Shown piece after piece: positions 56,086 through 64,000 of a stretch of 64,000 bases of DNA; the stretch's first letter is position 1, and every line of letters starts with the position of its first letter. The stretch spans positions 165,652-229,651 of the forward strand of contig DZCW01000001.1 of assembly GCA_022736555.1 (NCBI GenBank), read 5' to 3'. The DNA is from Candidatus Saccharimonas sp. GTDB lineage: Bacteria; Patescibacteriota; Saccharimonadia; Saccharimonadales; Saccharimonadaceae. The notes beneath the pieces were generated by a model. It saw nothing but the letters and a program-made list of their open reading frames with translations. It searched no databases and was not told where the DNA came from. The translations under genes and the position numbers were made by a program.

Positions 56086-56355
56086 CTACCAACTACTCTT
56101 AGTTACACCGGGAATTTCGCCTTTTGAGGCTTTTTCACGGAAGTTAATACGATTTAGACCGAAACGGCGCATATAAGCCCTAGGACGACCTTGCATAAAG
56201 TCACGGTTTTTCCAACGAGTTGGTGAGCTATTTAGTGGTAGCTTTGCCAAACCCTCTAGATCACCTAGTTCTTTTAATTCAGCACGCTTAGCAGCGTATT
56301 TAATGATCAAAGCCTTGCGCTTTTCATCGCTGACAACAGCAGATTTTTTAGCCAT
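56086..56355 (-). CDS. rpsN: Ribosomal protein S14 (zinc-independent, long form)
   Basis: 89 aa. The central [11 protein letters not shown] and C-terminal [19 protein letters not shown] are signatures. No cysteines, so it is the zinc-free class, longer than the 61 aa zinc form. It overlaps rplE by one base. Confidence 0.97.
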   Translation of the reverse strand: MAKKSAVVSDEKRKALIIKYAAKRAELKELGDLEGLAKLPLNSSPTRWKNRDFMQGRPRAYMRRFGLNRINFREKASKGEIPGVTKSSW

Positions 56356-56939
56356 TAGTTTTTGCCTCCTTGTTTTTCAAACGGTATACCGAATTTTTCA
56401 AGTAAAGCACGGCTATATTCAGCTTTGCCACCTGAAATTACGAAAGTAGCCTGTAGACCATGTAATACCTGGGTTTCTTCGAATGTTAATTCTGGGAAGA
56501 TTGATTGCTCAACGATTCCTAGATTAAAATTACCGGATTTATCGAAAGCCTTGGCACTAACACCGTGAAAGTCACGAACTCGTGGTAGTGCTACATTAGC
56601 TAGACGATCTAGGAATTCGTACATACGAGCACCACGTAATGTGACACTGATACCTACACGGTTTAAGCCGGCACGAATTTTGAAAGTTGCGATCGACTTT
56701 TTAGCCATACGATCAACTGGTGCTTGACCGGTAATCTTGACGATAGTATTACGAACAACTTCGTAATGATGTTTATTGTCTTTATTTTTACCGATTCCTA
56801 CACTGACTACAATCTTTTCGAGTTTTGGAACTTGATGAATATTTTCTAGTTTCAATTCGGCTTGTAGTTCCTTTACAAATTTCTCTTTGTATAAGGCTTT
56901 CAGGCGAGGAGTCGTTGCTTTGATAGTTATCTTAGCCAT
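56355..56939 (-). CDS. rplE: Ribosomal protein L5
   Basis: 194 aa. [24 protein letters not shown] and [15 protein letters not shown] are signatures, followed by [10 protein letters not shown]. It binds 5S rRNA and bridges to S13. It overlaps rplX by one base. Confidence 0.98.
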   Translation of the reverse strand: MAKITIKATTPRLKALYKEKFVKELQAELKLENIHQVPKLEKIVVSVGIGKNKDNKHHYEVVRNTIVKITGQAPVDRMAKKSIATFKIRAGLNRVGISVTLRGARMYEFLDRLANVALPRVRDFHGVSAKAFDKSGNFNLGIVEQSIFPELTFEETQVLHGLQATFVISGGKAEYSRALLEKFGIPFEKQGGKN

Positions 56940-57268
56940 TACTTGATCTCCTTATCTTTGTTCTGACGTGCAACACGTGTTTTATTACCTTCGGCATTCT
57001 TGGTCAAACCGACACGACTAGTTTTGCTGGTTTTCTCGTCGATAACTAGCGCTACTTTGTGGATAGGGGTTGGAACATGAATATCTTTGTGGCCACCGCG
57101 TGGGTTTTGTTGGCTTGGTTTGATATTGCGGTGCAATATACCAATACCTTCAACTAATACGGCATTTTTCTTGGTTAGAACGGTTAGAACTTTACCAGTA
57201 GTGCCTTTACTAGCACCACTAATGAGTTTAACTGTGTCACCTTTGATGATTCGTTTAATAGTTGCCAT
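56939..57268 (-). CDS. rplX: Ribosomal protein L24
   Basis: 109 aa. I-I-K-G-D-T-V-K-L-I-S-G-A-S-K-G-T-T-G-K-V is the KOW motif, then E-G-I-G-I-L-H-R-N-I-K-P-S and a Thr/Arg-rich C-terminus. It nucleates 50S assembly near the tunnel exit. It lies 1 base after rplN. Confidence 0.97.
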   Translation of the reverse strand: MATIKRIIKGDTVKLISGASKGTTGKVLTVLTKKNAVLVEGIGILHRNIKPSQQNPRGGHKDIHVPTPIHKVALVIDEKTSKTSRVGLTKNAEGNKTRVARQNKDKEIK

Positions 57269-57269
57269 A

Positions 57270-57638
57270 TTATAGTACCTCCGGTGCTAAGCTGATAATT
57301 TTAGCATAGCCCATATCGCGTAATTCCCTAGGAACTGGTCCGAAAACACGTGTACCGCGTAGGGTTTTATCGTCAGCCACAATAACAGCAGCGTTGTCAT
57401 CAAATGCGATAGTCGAGCCATCTTTGCGTTGGATTTGGTCGCGAGTGCGAACAATAACAGCTTTGACGACTGATTTACGTTTAACAACACCGTTAGTAGC
57501 TGCTTCTTTGACGGTCGCAACAATCATATCACCAACGCGCGCATAGCGGCGTTTAGTGCCACCAAGAACACGGATGCAAAGGATTTCCTTGGCACCAGAG
57601 TTATCGGTAACTTTTAGACGGGTTTCTTGTTGTATCAT
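57270..57638 (-). CDS. rplN: Ribosomal protein L14
   Basis: 122 aa, the standard length. [17 protein letters not shown] start, [11 protein letters not shown], then [14 protein letters not shown] are signatures. It makes intersubunit bridges. It lies 2 bases after rpsQ. Confidence 0.98.
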   Translation of the reverse strand: MIQQETRLKVTDNSGAKEILCIRVLGGTKRRYARVGDMIVATVKEAATNGVVKRKSVVKAVIVRTRDQIQRKDGSTIAFDDNAAVIVADDKTLRGTRVFGPVPRELRDMGYAKIISLAPEVL

Positions 57639-57640
57639 AA

Positions 57641-57919
57641 TTATGCCTCTACCTCTACATCCTTTAGTTCAATTGAACCGCGGGATTTCTCGGTAATACT
57701 ATCGAGTTTAAAGGTTTTCGTTTTTGAAAATGGACGAGTCTCGGAAATCGTGACTTTGTCGCCAATCTTTGCACTGTTATTCTCATCATGAGCAGCGTAC
57801 TTGCGGTTAACAGTATACTGCTTACCATAAATAGGATGCGTTTCACGACTAGTAACAGTGACGGTTATAGTTTTGTCCGCTACGTCCGACGTAACGACAC
57901 CTGTCAATGTCTTGGCCAT
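57641..57919 (-). CDS. rpsQ: Ribosomal protein S17
   Basis: 92 aa from the ATG at 57919; the longer frame overlaps rpm[17 protein letters not shown] and [11 protein letters not shown] are OB-fold signatures. A primary 16S-binding protein. It is 1 base after rpmC. Confidence 0.97.
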   Translation of the reverse strand: MAKTLTGVVTSDVADKTITVTVTSRETHPIYGKQYTVNRKYAAHDENNSAKIGDKVTISETRPFSKTKTFKLDSITEKSRGSIELKDVEVEA

Positions 57920-57920
57920 A

Positions 57921-58160
57921 TTACTTATTCTCCTTTTTCTCGGCGATCTCAGCTGCTCGGATGGCAGTGTGAAGGCGAGCGATTTCTTTACGTGTAACAG
58001 TGATAACACGAGGGTTGGTTAATTCACCTAGCTTGTGTCCACGTTTTGCTTCAATTAAATCATTCTGTTTAAGCGCCAAATCGACACGCAGTTGGTCGAT
58101 AGTTTTGACTTCGACAGCCTTTTTCGTAACCTTGGTTACTGTTTTCTTATCGTTAGCCAT
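57921..58160 (-). CDS. rpmC: Ribosomal protein L29
   Basis: 79 aa, two helices. D-Q-L-R-V-D-L-A-L-K-Q-N-D-L and R-V-I-T-V-T-R-K-E-I-A-R-L-H-T are signatures (family N-P-x-x-I-R-x-x-R-R-x-I-A-R). A Lys/Thr-rich N-terminus is extra. It sits at the tunnel exit and docks trigger factor or SRP. One-base overlap with rplP. Confidence 0.95.
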   Translation of the reverse strand: MANDKKTVTKVTKKAVEVKTIDQLRVDLALKQNDLIEAKRGHKLGELTNPRVITVTRKEIARLHTAIRAAEIAEKKENK

Positions 58161-58573
58161 TATGCGCGCTCCCTTGCGATAAACTTGGTTTTAACAGGTA
58201 GTTTATGAGCAGCTAAACGCATTGCTTCGCGGGCAACTGACTCGTCAACACCTTTCATCTCGAACAAAACTGTTCCAGCCTTGACTTTAGCGACAAAGAA
58301 CTCTGGGTTACCTTTACCGCTACCCATCTTGACATCAAGTGGTTTACGAGTAACTGGTGTGTGTGGGAAAATACGAATCCAAATTTTGCCACCGCGTTCA
58401 ATATGACGAGTCATAGCTTGACGAGAAGCTTCAATTTGGCGACCAGTTATACGTTCGTTCTCTTGTGATTGTAGACCGTAGTCACCAAAGGCGATATATT
58501 GACCGCGTGTTGCTACGCCGTTATTTTTGCCCTTACGAACTTTTCGATACTTAGTTTTCTTTGGTAATAACAT
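58160..58573 (-). CDS. rplP: Ribosomal protein L16
   Basis: 137 aa. [11 protein letters not shown] start, [15 protein letters not shown] and M-G-S-G-K-G are signatures. It positions A-site tRNA in the 50S. It starts 5 bases after rpsC. Confidence 0.98.
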   Translation of the reverse strand: MLLPKKTKYRKVRKGKNNGVATRGQYIAFGDYGLQSQENERITGRQIEASRQAMTRHIERGGKIWIRIFPHTPVTRKPLDVKMGSGKGNPEFFVAKVKAGTVLFEMKGVDESVAREAMRLAAHKLPVKTKFIARERA

Positions 58574-58578
58574 ATCGA

Positions 58579-59208
58579 TTAAATCCTTTCGCCCTTGTGA
58601 ATCCAGACCTTAACACCAATAATTCCAACTGGAGTCATAGCCCTGGCTGCATGATAATCAATATCAGCACGTAGAGTATGAAGTGGCACACAGCCTTCGA
58701 TCATCTTTTCCGTACGAGCCATTTCAGCATTATTCAAGCGTCCACCAACCTGGATACGAATACCTTCAGCGCCAGCATTCATTGTGTTCTGGGCTGACAT
58801 TTTCATAACGCGGCGGAAGTTAGCACGACGTTCTAATTGACGAGCAATATTCTCGGCAACTAGTTTAGCAGCTAGTTCTGGACGTTTAACTTCTTCGATG
58901 TTAATTCGTGATGGCAAGCTAGCGATTTTTTCGATAGCAGTCTTTAGTTCAGTTACACCAGCACCACCACGGCCAATTACGACACCGGCTTTGGCAGTAT
59001 GGATTGTAATAGTAATCAGATTAGCAGAACGTTCGATTTCGATACGACTAATCGTTGGACGACTTTCGAAACGTTTTTCGATAAGTTCACGAATCCTGAT
59101 GTCTTCGGCTAGCCATTTTGCAAAATCTTTTTTACCAGCAAACCAGCGTGAATCCCAGTTTTTATGGACTTGGAGACGAAAACTAATTGGGTTTACTTTA
59201 TTTCCCAT
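58579..59208 (-). CDS. rpsC: Ribosomal protein S3
   Basis: 209 aa. [12 protein letters not shown] start, KH domain with [18 protein letters not shown] (about 75-92), then [13 protein letters not shown] and [13 protein letters not shown]. It lines the mRNA entry channel. One base after rplV. Confidence 0.98.
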   Translation of the reverse strand: MGNKVNPISFRLQVHKNWDSRWFAGKKDFAKWLAEDIRIRELIEKRFESRPTISRIEIERSANLITITIHTAKAGVVIGRGGAGVTELKTAIEKIASLPSRINIEEVKRPELAAKLVAENIARQLERRANFRRVMKMSAQNTMNAGAEGIRIQVGGRLNNAEMARTEKMIEGCVPLHTLRADIDYHAARAMTPVGIIGVKVWIHKGERI

Positions 59209-59209
59209 C

Positions 59210-59629
59210 TTATTTATCCTCCTTCTTTACTGTGGTTTTAGTTGTGGTCGATTTTACAGTAGTGGTAGCGGCTTTCTTAGGCTTGACTTCACCAGATAGT
59301 TCAACCAAGATATTCGAGGTCTTCTTTTCAAATGGTAAAGCACGACCACGGCTAGCTGGAACAAATCGTTTAATACGAGTGCCAGTTGTTACTGACAATG
59401 TCGAAATAATCAAAGTTTTCGCATCTAGGTTGTAGTTGTTAATAGCATTAGCCTTGGCACTCTCGATAGCCTTTACGACTGGCAGAGCAGCACGTTTTGG
59501 GGTGTGAGCTAGGATAACTAAAGCATCAGCTACAGTACGACGACGTACTAGGCTAGCGACTAGCGCAACCTTGCGTGGAGCTTGGTTAACGCCTTCGATA
59601 TAAGCGCGGGTAATCATTGATTCAGCCAT
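59210..59629 (-). CDS. rplV: Ribosomal protein L22
   Basis: 139 aa. N-Q-A-P-R-K-V-A-L-V-A-S-L-V-R, A-L-P-V-V-K-A-I-E-S-A-K-A-N-A and R-I-K-R-F-V-P-A-S-R-G-R-A are signatures; the hairpin lines the exit tunnel. A ~20 residue Thr/Lys-rich tail is extra. One-base overlap with rpsS. Confidence 0.98.
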   Translation of the reverse strand: MAESMITRAYIEGVNQAPRKVALVASLVRRRTVADALVILAHTPKRAALPVVKAIESAKANAINNYNLDAKTLIISTLSVTTGTRIKRFVPASRGRALPFEKKTSNILVELSGEVKPKKAATTTVKSTTTKTTVKKEDK

Positions 59630-59895
59630 TACTTTTTATCCTTTCCCCCGTGTTTGCGGAATTTACGAGTTGGGCTAAACTCACCGAGTTTATGTCCAAC
59701 CATATTTTCTGAAAGCAACACTGGAATGTGCATTTTGCCGTTATGAACAGCAATCGTACGTCCAACCATCTCTGGGCTGATCGTGCTAGCACGAGCCCAA
59801 GTCTTGATGATAGTACGATCGTCTGGTCCAAGCGCCGCCACTTTCTTAGCGAGCTTGAAGTCAACAAATGGTCCTTTTTTTAGTGAACGACTCAT
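59629..59895 (-). CDS. rpsS: Ribosomal protein S19
   Basis: 88 aa. [11 protein letters not shown] start, [16 protein letters not shown], then [10 protein letters not shown] are signatures. It is in the 30S head with S13. Two bases after rplB. Confidence 0.98.
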   Translation of the reverse strand: MSRSLKKGPFVDFKLAKKVAALGPDDRTIIKTWARASTISPEMVGRTIAVHNGKMHIPVLLSENMVGHKLGEFSPTRKFRKHGGKDKK

Positions 59896-59897
59896 AA

Positions 59898-60737
59898 TTA
59901 CTTCTTCCTCTTCGCATCATGGCGACTCTTAATTATCAACTTACTGACATCTTTACGATGACGAGTTCGGTATCCAAGTGTCAACTGGCCCCATGGTGTC
60001 TGAGGTGGTTTACCTGTTCCGTGACGGCCACCGTCACCACCACCGTGTGGATGATCTACAGCATTCATAACTACACCACGAACACCTGGTCGAATACTCT
60101 TGCGACGATTACGGCCAGCTGAACCAATCTTGACGTTTTGGTGTTGGATATTTCCAACTACACCAATACAAGCGGTTGCTTCCTGGCGAATACGACGGAC
60201 TTCACCTGATGGTAGGCGTACTTGAGCATAATCACCTTCTTTGGCCATCAGTTGAGCTTTGACACCAGCTGAGCGTACTAATTGTGCGCCTTTACCTGGG
60301 TGAATCTCGATAGCATAGATCTGAGAACCAATTGGAATACGGGAAAGTGGTGTGCGGTTACTGGATTCGATTGGAGCTTCAGGACCGCTAACGATAGTCT
60401 TACCCTGTTGCATAGAAGTATCAGCTAGGACGTAATGGTATAAACCATCTTGGTCTTTGATACGAGCAATGCGGGCGCTACGGTTTGGATCATATTCGAT
60501 CTCTTCGATAACAGCAGTTGTGCCAGCAGGTAGATTATGGTTAAGCAGACGATAATGGCGTTTTACACCACCACCGCGATGACGTACGGTAATACGGCCG
60601 GTGTTATTACGACCAGCATTTTGTTTCTTACTCTTGATCAAGCTCTTTAGTGGCTTTTTAGCCGTGACTTCACTTAAGTCTTGGCTAGTCATACCACGAC
60701 GAGCTGGAGTAGTTGGATTGTATTGCTTGATTGGCAT
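59898..60737 (-). CDS. rplB: Ribosomal protein L2
   Basis: 279 aa. [28 protein letters not shown], then [14 protein letters not shown] with the key His near the peptidyl-transferase centre. The length is normal. One-base overlap with rplW. Confidence 0.99.
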   Translation of the reverse strand: MPIKQYNPTTPARRGMTSQDLSEVTAKKPLKSLIKSKKQNAGRNNTGRITVRHRGGGVKRHYRLLNHNLPAGTTAVIEEIEYDPNRSARIARIKDQDGLYHYVLADTSMQQGKTIVSGPEAPIESSNRTPLSRIPIGSQIYAIEIHPGKGAQLVRSAGVKAQLMAKEGDYAQVRLPSGEVRRIRQEATACIGVVGNIQHQNVKIGSAGRNRRKSIRPGVRGVVMNAVDHPHGGGDGGRHGTGKPPQTPWGQLTLGYRTRHRKDVSKLIIKSRHDAKRKK

Positions 60738-61081
60738 TACTTCTTCTCCTTCTTTTCAGTCTTTTTGACTGGCTCTTCGGCTGCAACTTCGTCAAAGACC
60801 TTGATACTGTCACCTTCGGCTAGTGTTACATAAGCTTTTTTCGCATCTTTGCGGGCAGTTATGCCTGGTTGGCTGCGCTTACCACGACTAGCGCGAACTG
60901 CTTTGCCGTTTTGGATCAATGTCTTGATGTTAACGATTTTAACTTTGAACTGGTCTTCGATGGCAGCAACGATTTGTTGCTTATTAGCACTTACAGGAAC
61001 ATCGAACACATACACATTATTCTTTGATTGGGCATAAGCCTTTTCAGTTGATCGTGGGAATACACTAATATGAGTTGTCAT
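60737..61081 (-). CDS. rplW: Ribosomal protein L23
   Basis: 114 aa. S-T-E-K-A-Y start, Y-V-F-D-V-P-V-S-A-N-K-Q-Q-I and V-K-I-V-N-I-K-T-L are signatures, then a Lys/Glu tail. It docks trigger factor at the tunnel exit. One base after rplD. Confidence 0.96.
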   Translation of the reverse strand: MTTHISVFPRSTEKAYAQSKNNVYVFDVPVSANKQQIVAAIEDQFKVKIVNIKTLIQNGKAVRASRGKRSQPGITARKDAKKAYVTLAEGDSIKVFDEVAAEEPVKKTEKKEKK

Positions 61082-61082
61082 A

Positions 61083-61703
61083 TTATTTACTCTCCTTTGT
61101 TAACCAAGTCTTGATAATATCAAGTGATTTGGTTGATAATACGATCTTGTCGGCATTTAGAATGTGGTAAACACTCAGGTAGTTAGCACGAACTAATAGA
61201 ATATTCTGAATATTATTAGTTGCACGCAAAATCTCTGGAGTTTTTTCATCGACAACTAGTAACACTTTGCGATCAAGTTTATTGTCGCTTAGGAATTTAA
61301 TAGCTTCGCTGGTTTTACCGGTTGTTTTAAGATCTAATACGACGATCTTTTTGGCTTTATTAGCTAGTGTCAAAGCTTGACGAAGAGCTACGCGCTTACT
61401 AGTAGTTGTAAGCTTCTTGGTATAGTTTTCGCTACCGTTTGGTCCGAAAGCAACACCACCACCGCGCCAAATTGGGTTACGGGATGATCCGAAGCGAGCA
61501 CGACCTGTGCCTTTTTGCTTCCATGGTTTTCTACCACCACCACTAACTTCACCGCGTTGTTTAGTGTTAGCGTGAGCTGAGCGTGAGTTAGCAAGGAAAC
61601 TATCATAGGCAAGCTTTAATAGCTCGTGGTTTTTAACGTCCACGGCAAAGATCTCGCTAGGCAAGTTCGAGCTAATCACTGTAGTTTTTGTAGTTTCAGT
61701 CAT
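61083..61703 (-). CDS. rplD: Ribosomal protein L4
   Basis: 206 aa. R-G-E-V-S-G-G-G-R-K-P-W-K-Q-K-G-T-G-R-A-R is the extended tunnel loop; R-N-P-I-W-R-G-G-G-V-A-F-G-P and VLLVVDEK follow. It lines the exit tunnel. One-base overlap with rplC. In E. coli L4 regulates the S10 operon; here a leader hairpin precedes rplC. Confidence 0.98.
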   Translation of the reverse strand: MTETTKTTVISSNLPSEIFAVDVKNHELLKLAYDSFLANSRSAHANTKQRGEVSGGGRKPWKQKGTGRARFGSSRNPIWRGGGVAFGPNGSENYTKKLTTTSKRVALRQALTLANKAKKIVVLDLKTTGKTSEAIKFLSDNKLDRKVLLVVDEKTPEILRATNNIQNILLVRANYLSVYHILNADKIVLSTKSLDIIKTWLTKESK

Positions 61704-62317
61704 TATGCTTTTCCTCCGATGATAATCAAGCCCTTTTTAGGACCAGGTACAGCGCCGCGTAGACCAATCAGGTTGTTAGTTGGATCGACATAAGCGACTA
61801 CTAGGTTTTTGACCGTTACTTGGTCGTGACCCATACGTCCTGCCATACGTTTACCTTTGAAAACCTTTTGTGGATACATTGATCCAATTGATCCGACTTT
61901 ACGAACATCACCTTTACCACCGTGCGTATGTCGGCTGGTAATAAAGTTATGTCGTTTTACCGTACCGGCAAAACCTTTACCTTTACTAGTACCAGTGGCA
62001 TCAACGATGTCTCCTAGTGTAAATGTTGTTACGTCGATCGTGCTTCCTACCGAGAGGCCTTCTGGTAGTTCTGAAACACGAATTTCCCGAATATACTTCG
62101 GTGTACTTCCGGCTGGTTTTACATGTCCAGCCACGGCCTTGCTCAGGTTCTTACCCTCACCATATGCCACTTGTACTGCAGTATAGCCGTCTGTTTCAAC
62201 GGTCTTTACCTGAGTCACAGTTACAGGGCCAGCTTGAATTAATGTTACAGGAACTGCAACACCATCCTTGCTAATGATTTGGGTCATACCAATTTTGGTA
62301 CCGAGAAGTGCTTTCAT
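61703..62317 (-). CDS. rplC: Ribosomal protein L3
   Basis: 204 aa. M-K-A-L-L-G-T-K-I-G-M-T-Q-I start; F-A-G-T-V-K-R-H-N-F, G-S-I-G-S-M-Y-P-Q-K-V-F-K-G-K-R-M-A-G-R-M-G-H are signatures. It reaches the peptidyl-transferase centre. First gene of the superoperon here: rpsJ (S10), usually upstream, is not in the window. Confidence 0.98.
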   Translation of the reverse strand: MKALLGTKIGMTQIISKDGVAVPVTLIQAGPVTVTQVKTVETDGYTAVQVAYGEGKNLSKAVAGHVKPAGSTPKYIREIRVSELPEGLSVGSTIDVTTFTLGDIVDATGTSKGKGFAGTVKRHNFITSRHTHGGKGDVRKVGSIGSMYPQKVFKGKRMAGRMGHDQVTVKNLVVAYVDPTNNLIGLRGAVPGPKKGLIIIGGKA

Positions 62318-62339
62318 AGCGCTTTTGCTCCCACTTAAA

Positions 62340-62394
62340 ATTCTTGGTGGAAGGCAGTATCCGTATCTGTTGGACTTACCAATTCACCAAGAAT
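62340..62394 (-). promoter_or_regulatory. Structured leader of the rplC operon
   Basis: On the minus strand ATTCTTGGTG and CACCAAGAAT close a 10 bp stem over a 35-base interior that contains TTGG/CCAA. It lies between the promoter and the rplC start. A candidate ribosomal-protein binding site; not a terminator, since the T-run is weak. Confidence 0.6.
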
Positions 62395-62424
62395 AGTTAT
62401 TATTTTCGTATAAGTTACCGTTTA

Positions 62425-62453
62425 AATGTACCACACTATCTGTTAATAGTCAA
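62425..62453 (-). promoter_or_regulatory. Promoter of the rplC superoperon
   Basis: TTGACT (62453-62448), 17 bp, TACATT (62430-62425) on the minus strand. Confidence 0.78.
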
Positions 62454-62493
62454 TATTTTAGTGAATAGAATATGATAATATAGACGACAGTAC

Positions 62494-63378
62494 ATGATTA
62501 TCCAAAAACACTCACATAAACATATATTCTTAAAAATCACAATCGATATCGTTTTAGTGGTTATATTCTGGGCTGCCGCATACGGTAGTTGTTATTATTT
62601 AAACACTCAACAAATCGCTCAGATTAAGAACCAAGCCGACAGTTCTCGTATTATCACTCAAAAAGCAATTGCTGCCAAGGTAGCAGCCCGCGAAGCTAAA
62701 AAGAAAGAGCCAGTCTATATTACACTGCCCGGCGCTCAAAAAATCCGAGCCATCGTCGAAGATTACCTATTGCCTAGCAGTATGTGGGCTATTGTCAGTA
62801 AAACTCATCCAATCCCAGTCGACTACACACCAGCATCGCTAAAAATACCAGATGTCGACACCAATACTAGTAAAAGCGAACTCGAGCGTTCAGTACGATC
62901 CGACATAGCAGCGCCACTAAAAACCATGTTCGATCAAGCCAATGCAGCCGGTTATCAGTTGATGATAGGTAGCGGCTACCGTGCGGCAACTTTGCAGGCG
63001 AGTTATTTCAATAGTTTAGCGAGCTCTGTCGGTGAAGAAACAGCCAATCAATCCATCGCTCGCCCGGGTCAAAGCGAGCATCAAACCGGATTAGCGACCG
63101 ATATTAGTATGACGTCTCAACAATGCTATTTAAATGAATGTTTTGCTGATACTAGCGATGGCCAATGGCTAGTCAATAATTCCTATAAATATGGCTTTGT
63201 ACTACGCTACCCTAAGGGCAAGGAAACCATTACCGGCTATCAATATGAACCATGGCATTTTCGTTACGTTGGCATCGATCTAGCCACCGCCCTACATGAC
63301 AGCGGCCTGACACTCGACGAGGTTTGGTCATATCTAGAAACAGCCCTAAATACACTAAAAAGCAACGGCGCTATTTAA
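62494..63378 (+). CDS. VanY/LdcB-type D-Ala-D-Ala carboxypeptidase (M15B)
   Basis: 294 aa. One N-terminal membrane helix (DIVLVVIFWAAAYGSCYYL) anchors an external domain. The zinc site is S-E-H-Q-T-G-L-A-T-D (H and D, about 190-197) and E-P-W-H-F-R-Y-V-G (H, about 252), with G-S-G-Y-R-A upstream. It trims D-Ala from peptidoglycan stem peptides. No Shine-Dalgarno is seen; AT-rich -10-like sequences lie within 25 bases of the ATG. Divergent from rplC. Confidence 0.9.
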   Translation: MIIQKHSHKHIFLKITIDIVLVVIFWAAAYGSCYYLNTQQIAQIKNQADSSRIITQKAIAAKVAAREAKKKEPVYITLPGAQKIRAIVEDYLLPSSMWAIVSKTHPIPVDYTPASLKIPDVDTNTSKSELERSVRSDIAAPLKTMFDQANAAGYQLMIGSGYRAATLQASYFNSLASSVGEETANQSIARPGQSEHQTGLATDISMTSQQCYLNECFADTSDGQWLVNNSYKYGFVLRYPKGKETITGYQYEPWHFRYVGIDLATALHDSGLTLDEVWSYLETALNTLKSNGAI

Positions 63379-64000
63379 TCGTTACTTCCGGCCCGAGCGT
63401 ATCTATGACATATTGTTTTTGTTTATCTACGGTAGTGTTAAATAATGAGCGAGATAGTGGATCGGCAGCTGAACTCAGTAAATAAATCATGGCATTTTTA
63501 CGAGCTAACAGATTATTGTTGGTAGCCTGACTAGCCGTCCATTCGTAATGCATATATGTCGGCGTGAACGTCGGAGTACTGATATTGATTTGGTTATTAG
63601 CTGTTTTAGTTATATCAAACTGAGCGATGCCGCCAATTAACTCGTTAATATTCAATTGTGAAGACAACATATTGCCTAGCGAATACCAGACAACCGTTTT
63701 GCCACCATCAGCACGAGCTATTATTTGGACTCGCTGCAAGACATGAGGCCCAGTGCCTATTATCACGTCAACCCCTAATGAACTGAGTAAATCGGCTTCG
63801 TTTTGCTGGTCTGCACTCACGGTGTTGGAATCTTCAACCCCCCAATGCATAGAAACGATCACCACGTCCGAATTAGCGCGAGCCGCAGTCACTAACCGAC
63901 GAACTAGTTGTTCATCGTGATAAATATTCACACTATAATCTGGCGTGGCTTGGTTATTGCTAAAATCAGCGAATGACAAAAAGCCTATTTTGATACCATT
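63371..64000 (-). CDS. CapA-family (poly-gamma-glutamate synthesis type) protein, 5' end beyond window
   Basis: The frame stays open to the window edge; residues before the apparent start read G-I-K-I-G-F-L-S-F-A-D, so the TTG at 63979 is not the true start. S-M-H-W-G-V-E, D-L-L-S-S-L-G-V-D-V-I-I-G-T-G-P-H-V-L-Q and Y-S-L-G-N-M-L are metallophosphatase-like CapA/PGA_cap motifs. It is probably a cell-envelope enzyme. It overlaps the carboxypeptidase gene's end by 8 bases, tail to tail. Confidence 0.85.
   Translation of the reverse strand, partial: NGIKIGFLSFADFSNNQATPDYSVNIYHDEQLVRRLVTAARANSDVVIVSMHWGVEDSNTVSADQQNEADLLSSLGVDVIIGTGPHVLQRVQIIARADGGKTVVWYSLGNMLSSQLNINELIGGIAQFDITKTANNQINISTPTFTPTYMHYEWTASQATNNNLLARKNAMIYLLSSAADPLSRSLFNTTVDKQKQYVIDTLGPEVTIK

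Noticed and set aside
54773-62274. Plus-strand open frames inside the ribosomal operon (for example 54773-55141, 58898-59299, 61857-62186)
   Set aside because: Antisense shadows of well-identified ribosomal genes, with no recognisable motifs.
1-64000. Alternative genetic code (UGA as Gly)
   Set aside because: Several normal genes end at TGA (for example the GT4 gene at 38087, in an ATGA overlap), and tRNA-Trp reads only UGG.

Overview
The window looks like a chromosomal segment of a Candidate Phyla Radiation (Patescibacteria) bacterium, most likely Saccharibacteria (TM7). The evidence is the large minus-strand ribosomal block with no rpmD (L30) gene between rpsE and rplO, a cysteine-free L36, streamlined stand-alone housekeeping genes, many short promoters sitting almost on the start codon, and a moderate AT bias. 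UGA is used as a stop (for example by the glycosyltransferase ending at 38087), so the code is standard and not the UGA=Gly code of Gracilibacteria/SR1. The genus assignment is inference.

Region by region. 1-2927: a partial gene of 37-residue tandem repeats, a conserved hypothetical gene, then rplL and rplJ, with an L10-leader attenuator before rplJ and a large hairpin between the two genes. 2928-8668: a nucleotide-metabolism cluster (APH-fold kinase, nucleotidyltransferase, HIT protein, dCMP-deaminase-like protein, thyA, and folA further on) with a glycosyltransferase on the other strand. 8760-12292: rplA, rplK, nusG, secE, interrupted by a plus-strand nucleotidyltransferase-like gene. 12299-16762: a PAS histidine kinase without a regulator, a YgjP-type metalloprotease, a P-loop kinase and an NRAMP-superfamily transporter. 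16857-20824: a restriction-modification locus with an AlwI-like endonuclease between an m6A-type and an m5C-type methylase. 20942-27584: a series of small, mostly single-gene units (DUF998-like, DUF1737-like, lmo0937-like, YggT, HAD, DUF6884-like, PepE, CYTH, NUDIX) and a 5'-truncated HD phosphohydrolase.

27645-36716 is a mobile region ending at tRNA-Trp. Four degenerate copies of the tRNA-Trp 3' end lie downstream of the intact gene, as expected for repeated site-specific insertion. The cargo is (i) a two-gene module, an HTH protein with a HEPN-like RxxxxH motif plus a PD-(D/E)XK-like nuclease broken by a one-base frameshift, under a promoter with twin operator-like repeats, which is the best candidate here for an undescribed defence or toxin system; (ii) a single-HKD PLD protein; (iii) a thiol-redox/metal set (DsbD-like, thioredoxin, DUF134, DUF5320, rhodanese, ZIP).

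36864-41264 is a three-gene alpha-glucan operon (GT4, GH57, GH15). 41320-48797 carries rpmG, yajQ, three tRNAs (Thr, Tyr, Thr) with a scrambled tRNA-Tyr-derived palindrome between them, a trpS/RluA/delta-prime/TPR operon, and a VanW lipoprotein behind a candidate pseudoknot leader. 47547-62317 is the ribosomal superoperon rplC to rpsI with secY, infA and rpoA. A VanY-type carboxypeptidase and a partial CapA-type gene close the window.

Regulation visible in the sequence: ribosomal operons have strong TTGACA/TATAAT promoters with 16-17 bp spacers, structured leaders and good Shine-Dalgarno sites. Many single accessory genes instead have a -10 box 4-8 bases before the start codon and no ribosome binding site, implying leaderless mRNA. 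No computation was run. Family names rest on motifs read by eye.
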